A stretch of DNA of 64,000 nucleotides from Paraburkholderia bryophila (GTDB lineage Bacteria > Pseudomonadota > Gammaproteobacteria > Burkholderiales > Burkholderiaceae). The DNA is taken from NCBI RefSeq assembly GCF_013409255.1, contig NZ_JACCAS010000001.1, positions 186,001 to 250,000 of the forward strand, in the 5' to 3' direction. Positions within the stretch are counted from its first letter, which is position 1. The number at the start of each line of letters is the position of its first letter. Shown in pieces: positions 35,166-42,547 of the stretch. Made by a program: the position numbers and the translations under genes. A model generated the notes under the pieces. That model saw only the letters and a list, made by a program, of their open reading frames with translations. It searched no databases and was not told the DNA's origin.

Positions 35166-36322
35166 GCGCCGCGCATCTGGTGGCCGCCACGCTGGCCTGC
35201 GCGTGCGCGGCGGGGGCGGCTTTCGGAATCGCTTACACGGTGCTGGCCGGCGCGCTGATCGGGCGCTTCTTCGCCCGAGCGGTGTCCGAGCCGACCAGCT
35301 TTCCGCCGGTCACGATCGTCAAGCCGCTGCACGGCAACGAATGGGCGCTGCTCGCCAATCTGTCGAGCTTCTGCCAGCAAGACTATCCGGGTCCGGTGCA
35401 ATTCCTGTTCGGCGTGCACGACAGCGCCGACCCGGCGTTGCAAACCGTCGACGACCTGCGCCGCCTGCATCCCGGCGCGGATATCACCGTGGTGGCCGAC
35501 GCGCGCCTCTACGGCCCGAACCGCAAGATCAGCAACATCCTCAATATGCTGCCGCAGGCGCGCCACGACGTGCTGGTGTTCGCCGATAGCGACGTCAGCG
35601 TCGGCCCGGATTATCTGCGCAACGTGATCGGCGAATTGCAGAAGCCGGGCGTCGGGCTGGTTACCTGCGTGTATCGCGGGACGCCCGATCCGGGTTTCTG
35701 GCCGAGACTGTCGGCGAAGGCCACCAATTATCAGTTCCTGCCCGGCGTCGTGACCGGCCTCGCGCTCGGCCTCGCGCGCCCGTGCTTTGGTCAGACGATC
35801 GCGATGCGGCGCGACACGCTAGAAAAAATCGGCGGCTTCACGCCGTTCGTGCGGCACCTCGCCGAAGATCATGCAATCGGCGAAGCGGTGCGCATGATCG
35901 GCGAGAAGGTGGTGATTCCGCCGTTCACGATTTCGCACGCGTGCGTCGAGACGAGCGCGATGCAACTGATCGCGCATGAACTGCGCTGGAGCCGCACGAT
36001 TCGCAGCGTCGATCCGCTCGGGCATCTCGGCTCCGCGCTGATCCATCCGCTCGCGTTCGCGTTGCTGACCGTGGCGTTTTCGGGCGGTGCGCCGTGGGCT
36101 TGGGCACTCGCTTTCCTGGCGATGAGCGCAAGGCTCGCGCTGAAGTTGTTATCCGATCGTGCGTTGCACCAGGCACGCCGCGATCTGTGGCTGTTGCCGT
36201 TATGGGATATCGTGTCATTTGCGATTTTTGTCGCGAGTTTCTGGTCGTCGCGCGTGATCTGGCGCGGCTTCAGTTTCGAGGTGGACGGCGACGGCCTGTT
36301 GTCGGCGCAGCCGGACGAATGA
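35162..36322 (+). CDS. HpnI-like glycosyltransferase (GT21/ceramide-glucosyltransferase type)
   Basis: 386 residues from a GTG overlapping the hpnJ stop by four bases (GTGA). An N-terminal membrane segment precedes VTIVKPLHGNEWALLANLSS; the metal-binding FADSDVSVGPDYLRNV and the acceptor-site ELRWSRTIR (related to the family's RxxRW) follow, then C-terminal membrane segments. The same architecture occurs in the glycosyltransferase at 40387. HpnI adds N-acetylglucosamine to bacteriohopanetetrol; which of the two copies is the true HpnI is not certain. Coupling to hpnJ indicates a role in the hopanoid head group. Confidence 0.82.
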   Translation: MSAAHLVAATLACACAAGAAFGIAYTVLAGALIGRFFARAVSEPTSFPPVTIVKPLHGNEWALLANLSSFCQQDYPGPVQFLFGVHDSADPALQTVDDLRRLHPGADITVVADARLYGPNRKISNILNMLPQARHDVLVFADSDVSVGPDYLRNVIGELQKPGVGLVTCVYRGTPDPGFWPRLSAKATNYQFLPGVVTGLALGLARPCFGQTIAMRRDTLEKIGGFTPFVRHLAEDHAIGEAVRMIGEKVVIPPFTISHACVETSAMQLIAHELRWSRTIRSVDPLGHLGSALIHPLAFALLTVAFSGGAPWAWALAFLAMSARLALKLLSDRALHQARRDLWLLPLWDIVSFAIFVASFWSSRVIWRGFSFEVDGDGLLSAQPDE

Positions 36323-36447
36323 CGAACGAATAACCCACGAATGACGGATCAACGGCAGTCCCGATCGGCCACGAAGCCCGGCTTTCCCGAACCACAACGT
36401 CATGCCGCCCCCGGCCCGGCGAATCGCGCGCGCGAGGTGGCGGCGTG

Positions 36448-37527
36448 ATGAAGCATCTCGGTCGCTCGGCCGCGCTCGTCGGCTTGCTGATGTCGTTGTG
36501 GCTGGTCTGGCGAGAGAACCCCGGCGCCGTGCTCGGCGCGCTGCGGGCGGCCGGCGCGGGTCTGGTGCTGGCGGCGCTCGCGCACGTGCTGCCGATGATC
36601 GCCAACGCCTGCGACTGGCGTTCGCTGATTCGCGGCGCGAGCCGGCCGAGCCTTGGCCGGATGCTGCATCTCGTGTGGGTGCGCGAATCGGTCAACTGCA
36701 TGCTGCCGGTCGCGCGGATCGGCGGCGAGGTCGTGTCGTTCCGGATGCTCCGGCGCTGGGGCGTGCGACCGTCGGCGGCGGTGGGCAGCATCATCGTCGA
36801 CATGCAACTCACGGTGATCAGCCAGTTGATGTTCACGATGGTGGGCATCGGCTTTCTGTTCGCGCATGCGCATTCGGATACGTTGCGGCTGGCCTCTCAA
36901 CTCGCGTGGGGCGTGGTGGTGCTGACGCCGCTGTTCGTGCTGTTCGCGCTCGTGCAGCATGCGAGTCCGTTCGAGCGGATCAGCCGCGTGCTCGACCGGA
37001 TGACGAGCGGCAAGCTCGCGGCGCTGGTCGGTCAATCGGCGCGGATCGATCAGACCATCAAACTGATCTGGCGGCGGCGCGGCGTGGTGCTGCGCTATCT
37101 GTTCTTCTGGCAGCCGCTGCAATGTCTGCTGACGTCGCTGGAAATCTGGCTCGCGCTGGTTTTTCTTGGCGTGCGCATCACGCTGGTCGAGGCGGTGGTG
37201 ATCGAGTCGCTGATCCAGGCGATCAGCAGCGCGGCGTTCTTCGTGCCTGGCGGTTTGGGCGTGCAGGAGGGCGGTTTTATTCTGATCGGCGGCGCGCTGG
37301 GGCTCGAGCCTTCGTTGTGTCTTGCGCTGGCCGGCGCGCGGCGGATTCGCGATCTGTTGATGTTCGTGCCGGGGCTGATTGCGTGGCAGTTCGCGGAATC
37401 GTCGAAGCGTGCGCCGGAGGGGGCTTCGGAACAGGTGGAGCGTATGCCGACCGTACCGACCGTACCGTCTGTCCCGTCTGTCCCGCTGGCCGAGCGGCAA
37501 GTGGCGGGCGAAGCGAGCCGGCGTTAG
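36448..37527 (+). CDS. hpnL: HpnL-like integral membrane protein
   Basis: 359 residues from the ATG at 36448 (a GTG at 36445 is also possible). About eight hydrophobic segments and the central FFVPGGLGVQEGGFILIGGA resemble the flippase part of MprF-type proteins and HpnL. HpnL is implicated in hopanoid transport or placement in the envelope, without a proven reaction. The C-terminal tail has PTVPTVPSVPSVP repeats with no known role. It is 125 bases after the glycosyltransferase and converges with the histidine kinase gene. Confidence 0.82.
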   Translation: MKHLGRSAALVGLLMSLWLVWRENPGAVLGALRAAGAGLVLAALAHVLPMIANACDWRSLIRGASRPSLGRMLHLVWVRESVNCMLPVARIGGEVVSFRMLRRWGVRPSAAVGSIIVDMQLTVISQLMFTMVGIGFLFAHAHSDTLRLASQLAWGVVVLTPLFVLFALVQHASPFERISRVLDRMTSGKLAALVGQSARIDQTIKLIWRRRGVVLRYLFFWQPLQCLLTSLEIWLALVFLGVRITLVEAVVIESLIQAISSAAFFVPGGLGVQEGGFILIGGALGLEPSLCLALAGARRIRDLLMFVPGLIAWQFAESSKRAPEGASEQVERMPTVPTVPSVPSVPLAERQVAGEASRR

Positions 37528-37597
37528 GGCGTGGAGGTTGCGGCTGCGTGGTGCGACTTCGTCGCGCCGCCGCATTGCTAACCTGCATCACACCGCT

Positions 37598-38998
37598 TCA
37601 CCGCACCGCCGCATACGCCGGAAACGACACCTCCACCGACAAACCACGCTCGCCAAGCCCCTGGCCGAGCCGCAAATCCGCGCCGAAATGCTCGGCGATC
37701 CGCGCGACGATCGACAACCCCAGCCCGCTCCCGGTCGCCTGATTGCCGGTCGCGCGAAAGAAGCGATTCGTCAGACGGTCGAGATCGCCTGGCGCGACGC
37801 CCGGGCCGTCGTCGCGCACCGTCAACTGCACCCGGTCGGCCGCATGTTCCACGGCGACCTCGATGCTGCCGCCGGTCTGCCCGTACTTGATCGCGTTATC
37901 GAGCAGGTTGTCGAGCAGAATCCCGATCAGCACCGGCTCCGCATTGATCTCGGCGCGCAGGTCGCCGGTGAGCGTCACGCGGATATCTTTCTGCTGCGCA
38001 TTGCGTTCGTTGGCGAGCAGCGCGTCTTTCGCTACCACAGCGGGCTTGAGCGGCACCGTGGACAGTTTCTCGTGCACGTCGAGCCGCGCCAGCAGCAACA
38101 GTTGCTCCGCGAGCCGCGCGCTGCGGTCCACGCCTTGCACCACGCGCTCCATCGCGAGTCGCTGCAATGCCGTATCCGGTTCGGCGAGCGCGACTTGCGC
38201 CTGCACCTTGATCGCGGCCAGCGGCGTTTTCAGTTCATGGGCGGCGTCGGCGGTAAACGCGCGTTCACGCTCCAGCGAATGCAACAAACGCGACAGCAGC
38301 AGATTGATCGCGTCGACGAGCGGGCGCACCTCGGTCGGCGCACGGCCGATGTCGACCGGTTCGAGCCGGTTGACGTCGCGCGAACGGATCGCGCCCGACA
38401 GCACCTTGAGCGGCGCCAGGCTCAAGCCGATACTGAACCACACCAGCACCGCGAGCACCGGCAGCGCGATCAGCGTAGGCCGCGCGATCCGGCTTGCCAC
38501 GCCGCTCACCAGATCGCTGCGCGTATTGGCCGGTTCGAACACGCGCACGATATGGCCGAGCGTGGTGTCGCGCAACGTGAACGAGTGGTACATCTGGCCG
38601 CCGAGCGTGACGTCCTGGGTGCCGCTCGCGGGCGGTACCGGCAGATCCCACGCGTTGAGCGCATGCAATTGCGGGCTGCCCGCCAGCATCTCGCCGTTTG
38701 CCTTGCGTACCTGGAAGAGGGCGTCGCGCGGCAAGGCGTCGTCGTCATCGGCGTCGTTCGCGCCCGGCTCGCCGCCTTTTTCTTCTTCGCGCACGTCGAT
38801 GCGCGCATTCGCGAGCGTGGTCAGATTGCGTTGATCGAGCAGCGCGAGAATCTGCGCGAGTTCCGCGAGGCGCGCTTCTTCCCACTCGCTGACTTCACGC
38901 TTGGCCTGACCGTAACTGGTGATCAGCGCGACACCCCACACCAGCACGATGCTGGCGAGCACCAGCAGAACGAGGCGCCGGCGGATCGACGGCGACAT
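37598..38998 (-). CDS. Sensor histidine kinase, QseC/PmrB-type
   Basis: 466 residues. A first transmembrane segment (LVLLVLASIVLVWGVALITS), a periplasmic domain of about 150 residues, a second segment, then a HAMP region, a HisKA domain with phosphoacceptor in DAAHELKTPLAAIKVQ, and a HATPase domain (DNAIKYGQTGG...GSGLGLSIVARIAE). The periplasmic part contains EEEKGGEPGANDADDDD, an acidic stretch that might bind cations or cationic peptides; this is inference. Its ATG overlaps the stop of the response regulator by one base. It sits inside the hopanoid cluster. Confidence 0.9.
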   Translation of the reverse strand: MSPSIRRRLVLLVLASIVLVWGVALITSYGQAKREVSEWEEARLAELAQILALLDQRNLTTLANARIDVREEEKGGEPGANDADDDDALPRDALFQVRKANGEMLAGSPQLHALNAWDLPVPPASGTQDVTLGGQMYHSFTLRDTTLGHIVRVFEPANTRSDLVSGVASRIARPTLIALPVLAVLVWFSIGLSLAPLKVLSGAIRSRDVNRLEPVDIGRAPTEVRPLVDAINLLLSRLLHSLERERAFTADAAHELKTPLAAIKVQAQVALAEPDTALQRLAMERVVQGVDRSARLAEQLLLLARLDVHEKLSTVPLKPAVVAKDALLANERNAQQKDIRVTLTGDLRAEINAEPVLIGILLDNLLDNAIKYGQTGGSIEVAVEHAADRVQLTVRDDGPGVAPGDLDRLTNRFFRATGNQATGSGLGLSIVARIAEHFGADLRLGQGLGERGLSVEVSFPAYAAVR

Positions 38999-39657
38999 TA
39001 CGCTTTCTCCACGACGTAGCCGATATTGCGCACGGTGCGGATCAGCTTCGCGCCCAGTTTTTTACGCAGGTTCGACACGTGCACCTCGATCGCGTTGCTC
39101 TCGATTTCCTCCTGCCAGCCGTACAGACTTTCTTCGAGCCGCGAGCGCGATTGCGGAATGCCCTGGTGGGTCAGCAACTGCATCAGGATCGCCCATTCGC
39201 GCGACGTGAGCGGCACGCGCGTCGCGCCCACCTCGACGGTTTGCGCGCTCGGATTGACGGTCAGATCCTGATAGCGGATCAGCTCGACGCTGCGGCCCTG
39301 TGCGCGGCGCAGCAAAGCCCGGCAACGGGCGATCAGTTCCGTCAGATCGAAAGGCTTGCCGAGGTAGTCGTCGGCGCCGGCTTCGAGACCGCTCACGCGG
39401 TCCACGATCGTACCTTTCGCGGTCAGCACCAGCACCGGCACGTCCTTGCCCGCGTCCCGCAAACGCTTCAGCAATTCCATGCCGGAGACGCGCGGCAGGC
39501 CGAGGTCGAGTATGACCAGCGCATAAGCGGTGGTGTCGAGCGCGAGGCCTGCTTTGTGGCCGTCGCGCGCCCAGTCGACGGTGAAGCCGGCTTGCCGCAA
39601 ACCGGCTTCGATTCCGCAGCCGATCAGATCGTCATCTTCTACGAGGAGGATGCGCAT
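38998..39657 (-). CDS. OmpR-family response regulator, QseB/PmrA-type
   Basis: 219 residues from the ATG at 39657. The receiver domain starts MRILLVEDDDLIGCGIEAGL, with the phosphoacceptor Asp in LVILDLGLPRVSGMELL, and the C-terminal winged helix ends with ESNAIEVHVSNLRKKLGAKL. This sequence class matches QseB, PmrA and related regulators that bind direct repeats of TTAAG-like hexamers. Such repeats occur upstream of hpnJ, hpnI and other genes in the window. Direct self-regulation is not evident: the box at 39777 points away. Confidence 0.92.
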   Translation of the reverse strand: MRILLVEDDDLIGCGIEAGLRQAGFTVDWARDGHKAGLALDTTAYALVILDLGLPRVSGMELLKRLRDAGKDVPVLVLTAKGTIVDRVSGLEAGADDYLGKPFDLTELIARCRALLRRAQGRSVELIRYQDLTVNPSAQTVEVGATRVPLTSREWAILMQLLTHQGIPQSRSRLEESLYGWQEEIESNAIEVHVSNLRKKLGAKLIRTVRNIGYVVEKA

Positions 39658-40022
39658 GGTGTGGTGTGATTTCCTTCGACGTGGACCGCATGGCGGTGTG
39701 GCTTTTAAGCATCCGGCGAACCGCATATCGTCAGTGTAACCAACTGGTTCGCCAGGTGCTTCGTAGCGCTCCTTCCGTTAAGGTTTCCTTCAGCTTGGAT
39801 CGATACTATCGCCGTTCGACAGGTGACTGTCGTGTGGCCGTCATGAGCGCGCGGCACCATGCTGTGTCATCGCATTACGACCACGTCGTCGCAATCCGAT
39901 CGTAAGCATATCGATGAAACGCACGGTCGGGTTGAGTCCCGACCAGGCGCGCCGATGCCGGTTGCGCTGTGCTTTTCGCCAGGTTAGCAGGTTAGCCAGA
40001 AGCCAGGTCACGAGACCACGCC
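39658..40022. other. 365-base interval between the response regulator and the hpnI block
   Basis: Divergent region without a supported gene. It contains the direct-repeat promoter at 39777-39809 reading toward hpnI. The promoter of the response regulator was not identified. Confidence 0.5.
39777..39809 (+). promoter_or_regulatory. PmrA/QseB-type box and -10 upstream of the hpnI block
   Basis: GTTAAG (39777-39782), five bases, CTTCAG (39788-39793), ten bases, then TACTAT (39804-39809). The GTTTC spacer is identical to the one upstream of hpnJ. The transcript would start near 39816 and run to the 116-residue gene, hpnI and hpnK. Confidence 0.68.
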
Positions 40023-40373
40023 ATGAAGCCACTTACCGTCGACATGCTGCGCGCCCATCTGATAGTGGCCTCGTTCACGGCCCTGTGCGCGCAATTGCTC
40101 GCCTGCATCGCGCTGCTGTTGCTGCCGGTCTCGCAGCAGCTATTCAGTTCCACGCCGTTCCGCCTGCTGGCAATGGCCGCGATCGTCAGCGGCGTGATCG
40201 TGACGCGAGATTTCGCGCAGGCTGCTTTCGACTCCGCGCGGCAAAGCCGTCATGTCGCCCCGCACGACGCTCACGAGCACGGCGTCGCCATTGCCTCCGA
40301 CTGTCCGCAGTGCTGGCTCGTCGTTCTCCATTTGCGCCTGACGGGCAGGCCGTTCGTGCTCGCCGGGCATTGA
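40023..40373 (+). CDS. Small membrane protein preceding hpnI
   Basis: 116 residues with two hydrophobic segments (about 16-38 and 46-60), a middle with HEHGVAIASDCPQCW and a hydrophobic end. No known domain is recognised. It is 13 bases before hpnI and probably co-transcribed with it from the promoter at 39777. CPQC might be a metal or redox pair, but that is speculative. It could be a hopanoid cluster accessory or simply a conserved hypothetical. Confidence 0.55.
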   Translation: MKPLTVDMLRAHLIVASFTALCAQLLACIALLLLPVSQQLFSSTPFRLLAMAAIVSGVIVTRDFAQAAFDSARQSRHVAPHDAHEHGVAIASDCPQCWLVVLHLRLTGRPFVLAGH

Positions 40374-40386
40374 TGGCGCCCGCCCC

Positions 40387-41703
40387 ATGGCTGCGCACGC
40401 GTTGACGGCATGGCAATGGCTTCTGTTGGCCGGATGCGCCGGCGCATTGCTGTATGCGATGGTCGCGGCGGTGGCGATGCCGTTTTTCGGCGGCCGGCGC
40501 CGCGCGACAGCCGCTGCGGCGGCTAATACAACGGTTATTGCGGCGGCTAATACAACAGCTAATACAGCCGTTAACGCAGCATCCAGCGCGACACCCGCCT
40601 GCTATCCCTTTGCCAACGTCGGCGTCAGCGTGCTCAAGCCGCTGTGCGGCGCCGAACCGCGTCTCTACGAAAACCTGCGCACGTTCTGCGATCAACGCCA
40701 CGGACATTTTCAGCTAGTGCTCGGCGTATCGTCGCCGGACGATCCTGCGATTGCCGTGGTGCGCCGTCTGCAAGCGGCGTATCCGAAGCACGACATCGAA
40801 CTCGCCATCGACACGCGCGTGCATGGCACCAATCTCAAGGTCAGCAACCTGATCAATATGGCCGAGCACGCGCGTTATGACGTGATCGTGATCGCCGACA
40901 GCGACATTGCCGTCGAAGCCGATTATCTCGACACCGTCGCCGCGCCGCTGGCGGATCCGCGGGTCGGCGTGGTGACCTGTCTTTACGTCGCGCAGGGCGT
41001 CGGTGGATTCTGGCCGCGGCTGGGCGCGCTCTTCATCAACGAGTGGTTCGCGCCGTCGGTACGTGTCGCGCACGCGGCCGGATCGCGCCGCTTCGGGTTC
41101 GGCGCGACGCTCGCGTTGCGGCGCGCAACGCTCGAACGCATCGGCGGTTTCGCCGCGCTGAAAAACTGTCTCGCCGACGATTACTGGCTGGCCGAACACG
41201 TCCGCGCGCTGGGACTGCCCACGGTGCTCTCGCGCGTGATGGTGGCCACGGACGTGATCGAGCCGACCTTTGCCGCGTTGTGGCAACGTGAGACGCGCTG
41301 GCTGCGCACCATCCGCTCGGTGAATCTGTTTGGCTTTGCGGCGCTGCCCATTACGTTTACGTCGCCGTGGCTAGCGGCCGGCGCTTGGCTCGCCGTCAAT
41401 CTGGCAACCGGGCCTGCGGACGGCGTACACCTCACGGCAGCGTTCGCCTGCGCGGCCGGCACGCTCGCGGGCGCGGCGGCGCGCCTGCTGCTGCATGGGC
41501 GCGCCGCGCGTCATGAGCGCACCTTCTGGCGCGATCTGCCGCTGGTGCCGTTGCGCGATACGCTGTTGACGCTGCAATGGGCCGCGGCCGCGTTCGGCTC
41601 GCATGTCACGTGGCGTGGCGCGCGCGTGCCGCTCGAAGCCTCGACGACGCGCAACGCGGCGCTCAGCGTGATGGACGTGATGGAGACTTCCGATGGTGGC
41701 TAG
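40387..41703 (+). CDS. hpnI: Hopanoid glycosyltransferase HpnI
   Basis: 438 residues. After an N-terminal membrane segment comes an Ala/Asn/Thr-rich insert (ANTTVIAAANTTANTAVNAA), then the GT21-like core: VGVSVLKPLCGAEPRLYENL, metal-binding VIADSDIAVEADYL, and QRETRWLRTIR as the RxxRW-like motif, followed by C-terminal membrane segments. HpnI adds N-acetylglucosamine to bacteriohopanetetrol. The 11-base overlap with hpnK, which removes the acetyl group in the next step, favours this copy as HpnI over the one at 35162. The insert adds about 35 residues over the other copy. Confidence 0.82.
   Translation: MAAHALTAWQWLLLAGCAGALLYAMVAAVAMPFFGGRRRATAAAAANTTVIAAANTTANTAVNAASSATPACYPFANVGVSVLKPLCGAEPRLYENLRTFCDQRHGHFQLVLGVSSPDDPAIAVVRRLQAAYPKHDIELAIDTRVHGTNLKVSNLINMAEHARYDVIVIADSDIAVEADYLDTVAAPLADPRVGVVTCLYVAQGVGGFWPRLGALFINEWFAPSVRVAHAAGSRRFGFGATLALRRATLERIGGFAALKNCLADDYWLAEHVRALGLPTVLSRVMVATDVIEPTFAALWQRETRWLRTIRSVNLFGFAALPITFTSPWLAAGAWLAVNLATGPADGVHLTAAFACAAGTLAGAAARLLLHGRAARHERTFWRDLPLVPLRDTLLTLQWAAAAFGSHVTWRGARVPLEASTTRNAALSVMDVMETSDGG
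40518..40584 (+). repeat. Degenerate tandem repeat coding an Ala/Asn/Thr linker in hpnI
   Basis: GGCTAATACAAC occurs twice, with related GCTAATACAGC and GTTAACGCAGC units. The stretch has clearly lower GC and uses codons such as AAT and ACA that are rare in the rest of the gene, suggesting repeat expansion. Confidence 0.65.
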
Positions 41704-42520
41704 CCGGCCACGCGCGCTGATCGTGACCGCCGACGATTTCGGTTTGCACCCGCGCGTGAATCTGGCCGTCGAGCGTGCGCATCGCGACGGCGTGCTGAGC
41801 GCCGCGAGTCTGATGATCGGCGCACCGGCCGCCGCCGATGCGGTGGCGCGCGCGCGCACGTTGCCGCGATTGCGCGTCGGCCTGCATCTGGTGCTGGCCG
41901 ATGGCGCCGCGCTCACGCCGCGCGCGGAGATTGCCGCGTTGCTCGACGAGCATGGCCGTTTCGGCGACAACATGGCGTGGGACGGTGTGCGGTTTTTCTT
42001 CTTGCCGCATGTGCGCAGGCAGCTTGCGCGAGAGATTCGCGCGCAATTCGACGCGTTCGCCAACACCGGTTTGACGCTCGACCACGTCAACACGCACAAG
42101 CATTTTCATTTGCATCCGACGGTGCTGGGCTTGATCCTGGAGATCGGCCGCGAGTACGGCATGCGGGCGATGCGTCTGCCGTTCGAGGTCGGTGCGCCGC
42201 TCTGGCTGAGGCCGTGGATCGCAACGGTGCGGGCACGGCTGGATCGCGCGGGGATCGTGCACAATGATTACGTGGTGGGAATCGCCGAGAGCGGCCGGAT
42301 GGGTGAAGCGGCGTGGCTCCAGGCGCTCGCCGATTTGCCGGATGGCGTGAGCGAGATTTACTGCCATCCGGCCATGGCCGGCGACCGTGCGTTGAGTCAC
42401 GGCATGCGGGCTTACCGGCATGCCGACGAACTGCAGGCGCTGTTGTCGCCGCGCGTCGCGGCGGCGATTCGAGCGACGGGCGCGAGGCTGGGCGGCTTTG
42501 CGGATGTGCTGCCGGGGTAG
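41693..42520 (+). CDS. hpnK: Hopanoid deacetylase HpnK
   Basis: 275 residues. It starts RALIVTADDFGLHPRVNLAV and has DHVNTHKHFHLHP, the metal-binding Asp and His motifs of the YdjC/ChbG-like carbohydrate deacetylase fold. HpnK removes the acetyl group of N-acetylglucosaminyl bacteriohopanetetrol to give the glucosamine form. The start overlaps hpnI by 11 bases, consistent with consecutive steps. It converges with the RND permease gene. Confidence 0.92.
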   Translation: MVASRPRALIVTADDFGLHPRVNLAVERAHRDGVLSAASLMIGAPAAADAVARARTLPRLRVGLHLVLADGAALTPRAEIAALLDEHGRFGDNMAWDGVRFFFLPHVRRQLAREIRAQFDAFANTGLTLDHVNTHKHFHLHPTVLGLILEIGREYGMRAMRLPFEVGAPLWLRPWIATVRARLDRAGIVHNDYVVGIAESGRMGEAAWLQALADLPDGVSEIYCHPAMAGDRALSHGMRAYRHADELQALLSPRVAAAIRATGARLGGFADVLPG

Positions 42521-42547
42521 CCTCCGCGCAAGCCGCGTGACCAACGC

